Positions 1 to 7,818 of a stretch of 25,475 nt of DNA are shown in pieces. Source of the DNA: a virus; the IMG/VR virus record IMGVR_UViG_3300036715_000722, positions 1 through 25,475 of that record; one strand, 5' to 3'. The notes beneath the pieces were generated by a model. It was given only the letters and a program-made list of their open reading frames with translations, ran no database searches and was not told the origin of the DNA. The position numbers and the translations under genes were made by a program. Position 1 is the stretch's first letter; every line of letters starts with the position of its first letter.

Positions 1-418
1 CGAATTGTGGCAATCCAGTTTTAGGATTAATAGTACCACTGCCCCCTAGATCTTTCAATATCATGGCTTCTAGCGGGTTTATATGAGCTAATACAGTGTC
101 TTCACCCTTCCCTTGTTTTCTAATCATCTCAGCTAACATTGGATAAGGGCTATTTTCCACTTTATTTTTTTTCTTTTTCACAGTTCCGCCATCAGCATAA
201 CTTACTGTATTAGGATTTTGCATATTAGCAGCAGGAAATGATTGAGACGGCGGAGTGGGATAAGGAGCATTACTGCTCATCATATTAGACAATACATTCC
301 CTTGAGCATAAGGATTCTGTGGCATTTGATTAAGATATTGATCTGCATACGGATCTGCATTTGTATTTAATGGCATAACCGTATTTTGATAACCATTGTT
401 AAATCTTGTATCAAACAT
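1..418 (-). CDS. N-terminal part of a virion-type phage protein, truncated by window edge
   Basis: The frame opens at the ATG at 418 and stays open for about 139 codons to the edge, so the C-terminus lies outside the window. The first 70 residues are rich in N, Q, P and Y and of low complexity. They are followed by YADGG, a KKKKNK basic patch, and a segment reading LAHINPLEAMILKDLGG then SGTINPKTGLPQF. From memory, YADGG and the HINP..A..L...GGSG.INP.TGLP.F signature recur in uncharacterised late proteins of tailed phages, often near tail or injection genes. Its start overlaps the end of the upstream 95-aa gene by 8 nt (ATGTTTGA), so translation is probably coupled. The exact function is unknown; a tail or ejection role is inferred only from position and the motif. 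Confidence 0.7.
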   Translation of the reverse strand, partial: MFDTRFNNGYQNTVMPLNTNADPYADQYLNQMPQNPYAQGNVLSNMMSSNAPYPTPPSQSFPAANMQNPNTVSYADGGTVKKKKNKVENSPYPMLAEMIRKQGKGEDTVLAHINPLEAMILKDLGGSGTINPKTGLPQF

Positions 419-698
419 TTTGACCCTCTTCTGTATTAGATTCATTATTAACAATTAAATAGACGACCTTCGCCCATTCTTGCCAATCCTTAAAGTCTTC
501 TTTTTTAACTCCTTGAGTAATAGAAAATGGTGAAGGAACACCGCTACGTGCAAAAATACCGGTTCCAACTACCGCCGCTCCCCATTCTTGCCATTTATTC
601 TCGTCTTGTAACAGAGGCAAAAACGCATTAGGTCGATCCGCTACTAAAGCAGCTGCCCAATTGTTTAAAGTTATATACTCTGGCCAAATAACTAACAT
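411..698 (-). CDS. Conserved small phage protein, function unknown (95 aa)
   Basis: A 95-residue protein rich in tryptophan, with paired W..WA / W..WG motifs (NNWAAAL near residue 12, WQEWGAAV near 36, WQEWAKVV near 72). This looks like an internally repeated small helical fold. Its ATG overlaps the TAA of the upstream gp10/nozzle-like gene by one base (TAATG), with a GGGGG Shine-Dalgarno about 10 nt upstream, and its own stop overlaps the next start by 8 nt. It therefore belongs to the tail-assembly operon. I recognise the general pattern from small late genes of podovirus-like phages but cannot assign a role; a tail accessory or assembly factor is possible. Confidence 0.72.
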   Translation of the reverse strand: MLVIWPEYITLNNWAAALVADRPNAFLPLLQDENKWQEWGAAVVGTGIFARSGVPSPFSITQGVKKEDFKDWQEWAKVVYLIVNNESNTEEGQNV

Positions 699-2266
699 TA
701 TCTTGCATCCCCCATACCGAGTAATAGTATTATGTGTCCCACTTCAAAATTATCTATTGACCTAAACGTAAGACTCATATTGCGCCCCTGCACTCTCATA
801 TCAAGTTTGCCTGTATTCCTTGCAAATTGTACCGGGGCACTAGTAACTACTGGACTTTGAGCATATTCTTGCGTATTGACTAAAACTTCAAATCTATCTG
901 GTGCTCCAGCTGTAGTTACAAAATCAGGCTCTATTCTTTGCAAATCTACCCATCTATTAACGAATTGAGAGGGCATTGTACCTCTGTTTGGTTTGGGCGG
1001 AAATGCTACCCATGAAAATATAGGAGTAGTAAAAGAGGAGGGTATTGGTGCTATACTGCGCCCCCCCCCTGCTGCCTCATCTTGCACTACTCCGAATTCA
1101 TGTCTCCAAATATTTTGGTTACCAGTAGGATTAACAAGAGCCAGTCCATAAGTACTCATAAAGCCAAAGTCAGGAGAAAATACGCCCGCAGTTCTGGAAA
1201 TAGCCGTATCGTACCAAAAGTTCTCCCTTTTGTTGTAAACTACGGCTCTTGAATTAGCGCCAGCAACTCCTTTTACTGGATAAAACCACCATATTTCACC
1301 ATATTTTGTATTCTTTACGCCAAAAACTTGCTGACGTCTTTCCATATCTATATTATCGTAAAAATAATTTAGATTCATTCGGTTATCCATTTCCTGAACA
1401 ATGCCGTTATAAACAAAGAATCTATCGGCCCCAGGCCAAAAAAATAACCCATCATACTCAACTACGCATTTACTTGATAAAATAGACGAGCTGGTAGATA
1501 TCGTATCACTTTTAAAAAGTACGGCGTCACCCCCTACGTTTGTCACTCGTACTACAGAGGATAATGTCCAAAAAAGAAGAGAAGGAGTATTAGAACCACC
1601 GCGAATTGGACGACCATAAATCACTTTGTCATTTGATATTGTCAAAGCCCCGCTATCCGCTCCTGCAAAAACGAAAGGATTAGCTGATTGGCTATATTGA
1701 ACCAAACCATTAGAGCCGTATAAAAAAAGATAAGGTGCAGCAAAACATAAACCGCCATTAATTAGAGGATTTACTCCCTGGAGAGCATTACGGCCAATAG
1801 CACTATTAATTGCTCGACTAATTTCTATTGAAAAAAAATCAGAGGCAGAATTTTGGGCTATATCAAGCGCATTATTAGTTAGCATGAATACTATGAAAGC
1901 TTGGCTAGATCCTTTATCAATAACAGTTTCCGACTCCCACATGACTGATGGAGGAAATGCACCACCTAATAAATCATTCCAACCTATATTTACCCAATCA
2001 GGGGAATTAAGTTGCGCACTAATTCCTTGTTCACCACAAATCAAAATTAAAATTTGGCCGCGGCCAGAAGGGAGAGGAAAAATAGTTAAATCAGTAACTC
2101 TTACCTCTGCCTTCTGGGTAAAAGCCCCTTTCATTCCTCCTATCTTCTTGACTTTCCCCCGTTGAAATCTAATCCATTGTCCATCAAGGCAATACTCAGA
2201 TTGAAACTGACTACCGTCTCTTTGAATACCTGGGCTATATATTAATGGGTAAAGATTAGCGCTCAT
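698..2266 (-). CDS. P22 gp10-like / tail nozzle-type protein (522 aa)
   Basis: A 522-residue protein opening with NLYPLIYSPGIQRDG and then GQWIRFQRGKVKKIGGMKG. This start is characteristic of the packaged-DNA stabilisation or nozzle protein of short-tailed phages, which closes the tail tube below the adaptor ring. The rest is beta-rich and hydrophobic without signal or membrane segments, as expected for a tail-tube beta-propeller. P22 gp10 is about 470 aa, so the length fits. It lies directly after the adaptor gene, with a 1-nt TAATG overlap, the order seen in P22-like and SU10-like clusters. A run of nine G on the coding strand (plus 1061-1069) encodes GGG in the C-terminal third and could be unstable. 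The family call is fairly sure; the exact structural homologue (gp10 or nozzle) is not resolved. Confidence 0.8.
   Translation of the reverse strand: MSANLYPLIYSPGIQRDGSQFQSEYCLDGQWIRFQRGKVKKIGGMKGAFTQKAEVRVTDLTIFPLPSGRGQILILICGEQGISAQLNSPDWVNIGWNDLLGGAFPPSVMWESETVIDKGSSQAFIVFMLTNNALDIAQNSASDFFSIEISRAINSAIGRNALQGVNPLINGGLCFAAPYLFLYGSNGLVQYSQSANPFVFAGADSGALTISNDKVIYGRPIRGGSNTPSLLFWTLSSVVRVTNVGGDAVLFKSDTISTSSSILSSKCVVEYDGLFFWPGADRFFVYNGIVQEMDNRMNLNYFYDNIDMERRQQVFGVKNTKYGEIWWFYPVKGVAGANSRAVVYNKRENFWYDTAISRTAGVFSPDFGFMSTYGLALVNPTGNQNIWRHEFGVVQDEAAGGGRSIAPIPSSFTTPIFSWVAFPPKPNRGTMPSQFVNRWVDLQRIEPDFVTTAGAPDRFEVLVNTQEYAQSPVVTSAPVQFARNTGKLDMRVQGRNMSLTFRSIDNFEVGHIILLLGMGDAR
1061..1069. repeat. C9/G9 homopolymer inside the gp10/nozzle-like gene
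   Basis: Nine consecutive C on the plus strand (G on the coding strand) encode three glycines in the gp10/nozzle-like protein. In this AT-rich sequence it is the longest G or C run I noticed. Loss or gain of one base would truncate the protein about two thirds of the way along. Confidence 0.9.
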
Positions 2267-2895
2267 TAGTCTTTATCCCTCTTTGAAACGCGATCAGTGT
2301 ATAGTTCTTTCGCGTCTTTGTTTACACTCTGCAAAGCACGACTATATAAAGCTTCAAACACCGGCACACGCTCATCGTCTTTTAAAAATGGAATTGTCTC
2401 AAGCAGGCAAGCGTATAAAAGTAAACTCGGATATCTTAAAGTTAAAAAGTTTGTAGGATTTCCCACATTAAATAAAGGTAGCCCAAGATAAATCAATTGC
2501 ATTGGATATGCATAATCAGGGGTAGGCGCAAAGAAAAAATTATCATACCCAAAAGCATTGGCATAAAATTCAGGTGTTGATGTAGGAATTACCTTTGGCC
2601 AATAACTTTTGCAAAACTCTAAACTTCTTAGTAGTAAAAAAGATGTGGGAGCTGGATTTAATCTATTATCAGTTATACTTAAGCTAATCGTTTCTTTCCA
2701 ATTTGCAGGCTTTGCTAGTGATGGATTGTTTGCTACCAAGTTTCCGTCTAAAACTATTTCAAATCCTATACTTTTTGCTTCTGAGTAAATTCGATTCACT
2801 CCTTGATTAATAAAATCAGGAATCTGATCAATAAAAAATTGATCGGTCCTATTTGAGTAATTTTGTATTTGAAGACGTAGAGAGTTATAATCCAT
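2266..2895 (-). CDS. Phage portal-adaptor / head-completion protein (209 aa)
   Basis: The N-terminus MDYNSLRLQIQNYSNRTDQ, followed by IPDFINQGVNRIYSEAKSIG, matches the pattern of phage adaptor proteins of the SU10 type (YTNR.D..F...IP.FI..AE.RI). These form a ring between portal and tail tube. The remainder has aromatic and proline-rich stretches (LLLRSLEF, YLGLPLFNVG, LRYPSLLLYACLLETIPF) that recall the family C-terminal helix bundle. Length is usual for the family. Translation starts right after the upstream stop (TAA then ATG) with a strong GGGAGGA Shine-Dalgarno overlapping that stop, and the gene is followed by its expected partner, the gp10/nozzle-like gene, with 1-nt overlap. Confidence 0.78.
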   Translation of the reverse strand: MDYNSLRLQIQNYSNRTDQFFIDQIPDFINQGVNRIYSEAKSIGFEIVLDGNLVANNPSLAKPANWKETISLSITDNRLNPAPTSFLLLRSLEFCKSYWPKVIPTSTPEFYANAFGYDNFFFAPTPDYAYPMQLIYLGLPLFNVGNPTNFLTLRYPSLLLYACLLETIPFLKDDERVPVFEALYSRALQSVNKDAKELYTDRVSKRDKD

Positions 2896-5028
2896 TTATT
2901 CCTCCCTTTGTCTTTGACTATTTAAAGAGTAAGCTGTTACAGGAATGCCAACCTTTGTTAGAATTGACTTTAAACTTGCCTCGTTTTTAATTGAACTTAC
3001 AGGTGTTAAGAGCAACTTAGCTATGTCAGGCTCTAGCAACGCTTGTTCTAATAGACGTGTTATTTGTTGCTTTTCATAATTTTTAGATAACTCATATACC
3101 GGCGTTAAATATTTCCCACCTGGTATTTTATTTATAATTTTCTTCCCAATAGATTGTTTTACGGGGTTAGTAAGATTTTCTAAAAGAGTAGTTTGAGATT
3201 GAGTGTTAGAGCCAACGGCTCTCCCTACCGTTGCAACCATATTACGCCTTTTTAAAACGCTTTTTACATCATCTAAAACCTTAATCTGATTTTCATCAAA
3301 AATATATTGAAGCTTCCCTTTGTTCTTCTTTAAAAAATTATTTACTTTGTTATATGAAAGATTTTGTTGTCCTAGTGCATTAGCTGAAGCAAGTTCAGAA
3401 GTATTTAATAACTTGTCAACTACAGAGCCTCTTATCATATCAATAGTCTTCTTATCTTTTCCTACTTCGGCCATTAAAGCCTTTGTATTATTTAAACTAC
3501 CACGCAATATCATGTCGGGGATTTGTTCTGGGGAAGTTAAAAATTCCTGGCCGAAAGTATCTTGTTTGACAATCTTTCCTAGCAACGGTTCTTTTTCAAT
3601 AGCAGAGACGGGTTTAGATAACTTAGCATAAGCAGACCGTGCTATTGCTTCCTCGGGTATTTGAGCCATGTCTGCAAGAATATTAGATTTGGCTTCTGAC
3701 AAAGCTCGTGCCACCTCATTATTACCGGATTTTTTAGCTGCGCCAATTCTTCCAGAGATGTCTTTTAAAGCGTTTGTTAGTTCAGCGGGCACAGGTTGTC
3801 CTAAAACCTCTCTTTGAAGCTGTGATCGCGCCCCTTGTCCTAAATTACCGTATAATTTATCAAAACCTCGCGCCTCACCTTTAGATACTGCATTACTTCT
3901 GATGAGATCTTCAACATAATTGAGATTATTTTTTATATCTCCTTTTGCAAATTGGCCTTCTCTTTTTAGAAAAGCTTGTGTATTTGGAAGATCAATACCT
4001 TGCCTTATTTTATTTACATCTTGATAAAGAGGATCTGTAACATTTGTTCTGGCTTGTTTTCTATTTTTTAACTCTCCAAATAAATAATTTCTAATAGCCT
4101 CCCCTTGCTGGGTTGGCTCTAAACCTATTTGAGGCGATAATTGATTTAATTGTCTGTTGATAATGCTATCGGTAATAGCCTCTTTTTCTGCAATAGCTGG
4201 AATATTAGGGGCTAAAGCTCTATGAAGACCTGAAATACCTGTGTTTTGAGCTAGTTCGGCAGTGTTAAGCTTAGTATTAAAAGGAGTGGGAGCATTTAAA
4301 TTCTCAAGTACTCTTGGAATATTCCTTTCACCTACTTTTTCTTTTAGAATATCACTTGCCGCACTCTTTATAGCTTTTTCTTGACCACTTTTTGTAAATC
4401 TGTTTAATAAATTGCCAGTTCCTTTTATAGAACTTGAAATTCCTCTTGCAGCTGTTGGTAAAGCAAATGCCGATCCAAGATCAGCAACTAATGGATCAAC
4501 TCCACCTTCTTGCAAAGCTCCGCTAGTTGCGCCGATAGCAGCTCCTGTGCGGGCTAATTTTGCCGCATTCAATGCACCTGCTCCTTTGCCGACCATTCCC
4601 CATGGTCCCAATGAACCGGCAAACTCAGCAGCATGCGAAGCCACTCTTTGCCCGCCAGTTGTAGGTTTAGGTTCTAAATTAAAACCAGTTTTACCTTTTA
4701 TATATTCCCTTGCACCACTACTCGTTGGAATACGAGAGCTTAAAGTATTAATTTGGGGAGTTTCTATGTCGGAACCTGGATATCCCATTAATTCCATCTT
4801 CCTTCTTTCTGATTCGGCCTGTCCTCTAGCTAGTCCTTCTAATCCTTGAGCGGCTAAATTAGGTATATCGGCAATAGAACCTAATCCCTTTAAAGCCGAT
4901 TTGCCTATAAGAGCAGCCCACGAATCGCCTTCTTCTTGTTTTTGAGATTGAATCCTATATTTGTCATAAGATTTTACCGGTAAATCCCGAGAAGCTTTTA
5001 CTCTGTATTTGTCATAAGATTTACTCAT
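2896..5028 (-). CDS. Putative DNA-ejection / internal virion protein (710 aa)
   Basis: A 710-residue, mostly helical, K/Q/N-rich protein without known catalytic motifs. The first 30 residues contain a tandem motif, KSYDKYR at 3-9 and again at 19-25. Residues about 35-65 (WAALIGKSALKGLGSIADIP) and 130-200 are Ala/Gly-rich and moderately hydrophobic, like membrane-active parts of phage ejection proteins. The rest is long helical or coiled regions. Size and position between another ejection-type gene and the adaptor suggest an equivalent of P22 gp16/gp20 or T7 internal core proteins, delivered with the DNA across the envelope (inference). I chose the ATG at 5028 (MSKSYDKYR) over a TTG at 5034, because it has GGGG seven bases upstream and lies 2 nt after the previous stop. 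Confidence 0.65.
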   Translation of the reverse strand: MSKSYDKYRVKASRDLPVKSYDKYRIQSQKQEEGDSWAALIGKSALKGLGSIADIPNLAAQGLEGLARGQAESERRKMELMGYPGSDIETPQINTLSSRIPTSSGAREYIKGKTGFNLEPKPTTGGQRVASHAAEFAGSLGPWGMVGKGAGALNAAKLARTGAAIGATSGALQEGGVDPLVADLGSAFALPTAARGISSSIKGTGNLLNRFTKSGQEKAIKSAASDILKEKVGERNIPRVLENLNAPTPFNTKLNTAELAQNTGISGLHRALAPNIPAIAEKEAITDSIINRQLNQLSPQIGLEPTQQGEAIRNYLFGELKNRKQARTNVTDPLYQDVNKIRQGIDLPNTQAFLKREGQFAKGDIKNNLNYVEDLIRSNAVSKGEARGFDKLYGNLGQGARSQLQREVLGQPVPAELTNALKDISGRIGAAKKSGNNEVARALSEAKSNILADMAQIPEEAIARSAYAKLSKPVSAIEKEPLLGKIVKQDTFGQEFLTSPEQIPDMILRGSLNNTKALMAEVGKDKKTIDMIRGSVVDKLLNTSELASANALGQQNLSYNKVNNFLKKNKGKLQYIFDENQIKVLDDVKSVLKRRNMVATVGRAVGSNTQSQTTLLENLTNPVKQSIGKKIINKIPGGKYLTPVYELSKNYEKQQITRLLEQALLEPDIAKLLLTPVSSIKNEASLKSILTKVGIPVTAYSLNSQRQREE

Positions 5029-5030
5029 TT

Positions 5031-6242
5031 TCAAACCCCATTAAAACCATCATTGATCGCCTCATTAATAGCCTGCTTATCATTAGCAGGAATTTTAATT
5101 TGTTGGCCGTTTTGATCTTGCATGAGTATAAAATTTTGGCCGCTTTCTCCTGAATTTATATCGATATCTTGACCTTGAAGAGCCATATTTTCCATCTCAT
5201 CTACATCATTAGGATCTATACTGATCCCTAAATCAGCGCTTAGTTTTGCCGCTTTGTAGTAGGTATCCATCTCTTTGTTGATAGATCCCATTTTCTCTTT
5301 TATGGTTTCATAATCATCATGTTTTATATCAGGAAAATTCGGCTTTAAACGATCGTACATCCCCTGACCTAATTTACCGCCACCAGCTTTAACAGCTTCT
5401 AAAACAGCAGTTAAATTACCCATCTTTGCAGCTAAATCTTTTCTAGCAGCAGTTTCTTTTTGAAGAGTTTTTTTATTACTAAATTGACCAAAAAAATCCT
5501 TTACTGGATTAGTTATTCCTGAATAGCCCCCTATCGGTTGGAAGGTATTATCTTTTGTAAGTTTTTCTAACTCATCCCAGCTTTTATTGATTTCTTTGAC
5601 AGCTAAGTAAGTATTACCTGCCTTTGTTTTAAATTTATTAGCTTGTCTTTGTTCTATTTTATCTAATGGACGGAAAGATTGACCCTTATAATCTATTAAT
5701 CCATCTTGCAAAGCTCCACCGGGAGTCCTGGCATTAACCCTAGAATTCATCATATCATGAGCACGTCTTTGCTCCCCAAGCTGCGCTTCTGCATGTTGTC
5801 TTCTCCACGCCTTTTCTTCTTCTTGAGACTGTCTGTTTTGTTCTGCGGCCTGATAAGCTAACATCTGATTAGCAAGAGCGTTATTTTGAGTTAATGCCGC
5901 ATCTTCCGCATCATCATGCGCCATTATTGCAGGAGATAAAGCTCTTCCAACTGAACCAAAATTATTCCAGAAGCCTTTTTGTTTAGGTTGCTGGGCTATA
6001 TTATCGCCAAAAGTAAGCATTGACCTTCTAAGAGCTTTTTCCTGCTGCTTATCGGTCATCCCAAGAGAATCTCTTGCGCTTGAAATGGCTTTATTAATCC
6101 CACTATCAAAAGGGTTATATGGAGCTTGCTGTTGTGGTGCTTGCTCCATATTCTGATTCGGTTGTTGCTGACTTTGCAAATAATTTAAAACTGCTGGATT
6201 CATTTTAATCTTGGCTCCCACAAGTTGTTGTTCTATCGTCAT
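5031..6242 (-). CDS. Putative ejection-type virion protein (403 aa)
   Basis: A 403-residue hydrophilic protein. The N-terminal 50 residues are Q/N/P-rich (QSQQQPNQNMEQ, then PQQQAP). A Gly/Phe segment follows (KGFWNNFGSVGRALSPAIMAH, residues about 89-109), then a long Q/E/A-rich helix (120-170) and a helical C-terminal half. This architecture resembles phage internal or injection proteins, and the gene immediately precedes a larger protein of the same style, as P22 injection genes do. It is not a tape measure, since no siphovirus tail genes are seen. It ends in TGA two bases before the next ATG. Its 5' end overlaps a 36-codon lipoprotein frame by 38 nt. Role is inferred from context; no specific family is recognised. 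Confidence 0.6.
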   Translation of the reverse strand: MTIEQQLVGAKIKMNPAVLNYLQSQQQPNQNMEQAPQQQAPYNPFDSGINKAISSARDSLGMTDKQQEKALRRSMLTFGDNIAQQPKQKGFWNNFGSVGRALSPAIMAHDDAEDAALTQNNALANQMLAYQAAEQNRQSQEEEKAWRRQHAEAQLGEQRRAHDMMNSRVNARTPGGALQDGLIDYKGQSFRPLDKIEQRQANKFKTKAGNTYLAVKEINKSWDELEKLTKDNTFQPIGGYSGITNPVKDFFGQFSNKKTLQKETAARKDLAAKMGNLTAVLEAVKAGGGKLGQGMYDRLKPNFPDIKHDDYETIKEKMGSINKEMDTYYKAAKLSADLGISIDPNDVDEMENMALQGQDIDINSGESGQNFILMQDQNGQQIKIPANDKQAINEAINDGFNGV

Positions 6243-6315
6243 CTATCTCTAATCTTCCTATTGAACATGCAGAAAGAAAAAAACATAGGATGAAGAATGA
6301 TATAAATTTGTTCAT
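6205..6315 (-). CDS. Tiny putative lipoprotein (36 aa)
   Basis: A short frame from ATG 6315 to TAA encodes 36 residues. It begins MNKFISFFILCFFLSAC, a textbook lipoprotein signal: K at position 3, a strongly hydrophobic core and an LSAC lipobox with Cys17. The mature part would be only 20 residues (CSIGRLEIDDDR and a short TTTCGSQD tail). The frame starts 4 nt after the stop of the 131-aa gene and overlaps the start of the 403-aa gene by 38 nt. No clear Shine-Dalgarno is present, so expression would depend on coupling. Small phage lipoproteins include outer-membrane spanins and superinfection-exclusion proteins such as T5 Llp, but the mature part is very short for either. Chance occurrence is possible. 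Confidence 0.4.
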   Translation of the reverse strand: MNKFISFFILCFFLSACSIGRLEIDDDRTTTCGSQD

Positions 6316-6319
6316 ATAT

Positions 6320-6715
6320 TTAAACGACCGTTACTGTTACCCAAGCAGCGTTTGTCCGAGCTTTAAACGTATTAAGTGTAGTGTTATAATATATAAAACC
6401 TGCTATCTCATTAGCAGCTACTTCTACAGCTGCGCTAGCTCCGCTAGGCAATATCACTGGTGAACTTCCAGCTACGAGACCAACTCCCGCTGTAGCCACG
6501 CTAGAATTTAGATTATTCCAGACACCGTTTGTATAGTTTTGAAAAGTATTAGTAGTGGTATTATATATGATAGCCCCATTTACCAGTGTAGTTGCTGGAA
6601 TAGCATCTCTTTGCACCGTAGTTAGTTGGGTAGCGTAAAAACCATTGTTTTTGTTGGTAGTATTTGCGGCAACTTGAAGGCCGCCATTGATACGTGTAAT
6701 TGCTGATCTTGGCAT
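6320..6715 (-). CDS. Short fibre-like protein sharing the N-terminal module of the 976-aa fibre (131 aa)
   Basis: 131 residues opening MPRSAITRINGG, then NKNNGFYATQLT..QRDAIPA, then TLVNGAIIYNTTTN and a YTNGVWNNL motif. The 976-aa fibre begins almost identically (MPRPAIT, NKDNGFYAPQLTEAQRDAIPA, LVNGAIVYNTTTN, YVNGGWKNV), so the two share a module of about 70 residues, probably a virion-attachment or trimerisation domain. A second YYNTTLNTFKARTNAAW copy lies at the C-terminus. YNTTTN.....NG.W is a common tail-fibre signature. A good AAGAGGA ribosome site precedes the ATG, and one copy of the leader element lies just upstream. It may be an accessory short fibre or a remnant of a larger one. Confidence 0.7.
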   Translation of the reverse strand: MPRSAITRINGGLQVAANTTNKNNGFYATQLTTVQRDAIPATTLVNGAIIYNTTTNTFQNYTNGVWNNLNSSVATAGVGLVAGSSPVILPSGASAAVEVAANEIAGFIYYNTTLNTFKARTNAAWVTVTVV

Positions 6716-6745
6716 AATAATCCTCTTAAAATTAAATATATTAAG

Positions 6746-6805
6746 ATTCTTTTTATGGCTAAGAACGTTTAAACCAGTAATACGATTTTAAGTTTCGCAG
6801 AAACT
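6746..6805 (-). promoter_or_regulatory. Leader element copy 1: invariant hairpin I plus covarying hairpin II
   Basis: On the minus strand, 5' to 3': hairpin I AGTTTC-TGC-GAAACT (6805-6791), then TAAAATCG, a 16-nt spacer and hairpin II with stem GTTCTT/AAGAAT around loop AGCCATAAA (6766-6746). It lies 31 nt before the ATG of the 131-aa fibre-like gene. The same two-hairpin arrangement recurs upstream of the 976-aa fibre and the capsid genes. No convincing promoter was seen directly upstream of this copy. Confidence 0.6.
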
Positions 6806-6820
6806 GTATTGAATATTTAA

Positions 6821-7204
6821 TCAAGGCAACGGCAAATCATTTAACCTTGTGTAGCTGATCTCACAATCGCATATTTGAGTATACCCATTAGTAAAACATA
6901 CCAAACTATCGCTTACGCTAGGGTTGGGAGTAGTAGTATATTCAAGAAATACTTGTAGTCCCAATCTAGCTATAACATCGACAGTCTCATAGGGTTCAAT
7001 CGGAAACTCATTGATGTAAAATATTTCGACTAGGGATATTTGATCCCTAATCTTTTTTAAATTAAATCTGATAGGTTTACCGCCCCTATTGCATACGATC
7101 AATCCGTTAACTTGCAAAGGATTTGTATCGGCAATTAAAATAGTTGTAGGTACATCACTTATATTTGCAAAAGGGTTGCTCGGATAATTTACAAAAATCC
7201 CCAT
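6821..7204 (-). CDS. Hypothetical beta-rich late protein (127 aa)
   Basis: 127 residues, beta-rich (TTILIADTNPLQVNGLIVCNRG, then VEIFYINEFPIEPYETVDVI), with no signal peptide, membrane segment or catalytic motif. The pattern of an N-terminal strand set followed by a P.ETVD.I turn recalls small beta-sandwich virion proteins, but I do not recognise a family. It is the last of three small genes between the giant fibre and its short relative, 8 nt after the preceding stop, and is followed by a leader element. Probable virion or fibre-associated component by position only. Confidence 0.6.
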   Translation of the reverse strand: MGIFVNYPSNPFANISDVPTTILIADTNPLQVNGLIVCNRGGKPIRFNLKKIRDQISLVEIFYINEFPIEPYETVDVIARLGLQVFLEYTTTPNPSVSDSLVCFTNGYTQICDCEISYTRLNDLPLP

Positions 7205-7212
7205 AAATAAAG

Positions 7213-7476
7213 TTATTTACCCTCTAACCCATCTAAGCTATCGCCACCGCTCACCGGGACAGGGACCATTAACTTTACTTCCCTTAATGACACCTCGGCT
7301 TTTTCGCAAAGATTAATTAAAGCAATACATCCATTTTTGTACTCAGGTAATGATGGGGCGTTTGCGCCAAAAATTTGAGTAACTAATGTTTGAACATATT
7401 GCAATTCAATAACTAAATCATTAATCATCACACTTTTTTTCTTTTGTTCTTCTATAATCATTTCAATATTATTCAT
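7213..7476 (-). CDS. Hypothetical small helical protein (87 aa)
   Basis: 87 residues, mainly helical: an N-terminal charged helix (MNNIEMIIEEQKKKS), a hydrophobic heptad-like stretch (LVIELQYVQTLVTQIFG), and a C-terminal helix ending in an acidic GDSLDGLEGK tail. Start ATG 7476 has an AAGGA Shine-Dalgarno. It lies between two other small proteins of unknown function downstream of the giant fibre. No family is recognised; a fibre chaperone or assembly factor is possible from position but untested. Confidence 0.58.
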   Translation of the reverse strand: MNNIEMIIEEQKKKSVMINDLVIELQYVQTLVTQIFGANAPSLPEYKNGCIALINLCEKAEVSLREVKLMVPVPVSGGDSLDGLEGK

Positions 7477-7495
7477 GTAGCTTTCCTTGTTTTGA

Positions 7496-7741
7496 TTAAT
7501 TGTTATTAAGGGCAGACGCTTCGACTATTACAATAATCTCTCTCACGTATTCTTTATCCACTTCAAATTTAGCAATATCGACATTAGATTGTTGTATCTG
7601 AGCTTGGCAGTTGGCGATAGTTTGTTCTTGCATAGCAATTATTGTCCTTATATTGTTTTGCGCCTCTAACTGTCCCGTGATCAAATAATCGTAATTAATG
7701 ATTTCGCCATTTAAGTAATCCAATAATATTTGTTTAGACAT
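7496..7741 (-). CDS. Hypothetical small coiled-coil protein (81 aa)
   Basis: 81 residues with a long central helix of coiled-coil character (ITGQLEAQNNIRTIIAMQEQ, then TIANCQAQIQQSNVDIAKFE). It is first in a set of three small genes and has its own extended -10 promoter about 40 nt upstream (TGATATAAT) and an AGAGAG ribosome site. The hairpin that ends the giant fibre gene separates the two. Function unknown; small coiled-coil genes after tail fibres are sometimes fibre-assembly chaperones, which would fit the position but is only a suggestion. Confidence 0.6.
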   Translation of the reverse strand: MSKQILLDYLNGEIINYDYLITGQLEAQNNIRTIIAMQEQTIANCQAQIQQSNVDIAKFEVDKEYVREIIVIVEASALNNN

Positions 7742-7776
7742 ATCGACTCTCTCTGTTTGTTAATTTTCACATTTGT

Positions 7777-7785
7777 ATTATATCA
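7777..7785 (-). promoter_or_regulatory. Extended -10 promoter for the 81-aa gene cluster
   Basis: The minus strand reads TGATATAAT, a perfect extended -10 (TGnTATAAT), in an AT-rich gap between the giant fibre gene and the 81-aa gene. No good -35 box is seen, as is usual for extended -10 promoters. Transcription would begin near 7770, about 29 nt before the ATG. Confidence 0.5.
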
Positions 7786-7794
7786 TATTTTTTA

Positions 7795-7818
7795 AAATCC
7801 ATGATTTTTTATGGATTT
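7795..7818 (-). terminator. Weak terminator-like hairpin at the end of the giant fibre gene
   Basis: A perfect 8-bp inverted repeat (AAATCCAT / ATGGATTT) with an 8-nt loop overlaps the stop codon of the 976-aa gene. On the minus strand it is followed by TTT and then A-rich sequence, so it is at best a weak intrinsic terminator or a 3'-end stabiliser. Confidence 0.4.

Noticed and set aside
4412-4849. 145-codon plus-strand frame
   Set aside because: Lies entirely opposite the Ala/Gly-rich part of the 710-aa ejection gene, has no ribosome site, and its composition mirrors that gene.
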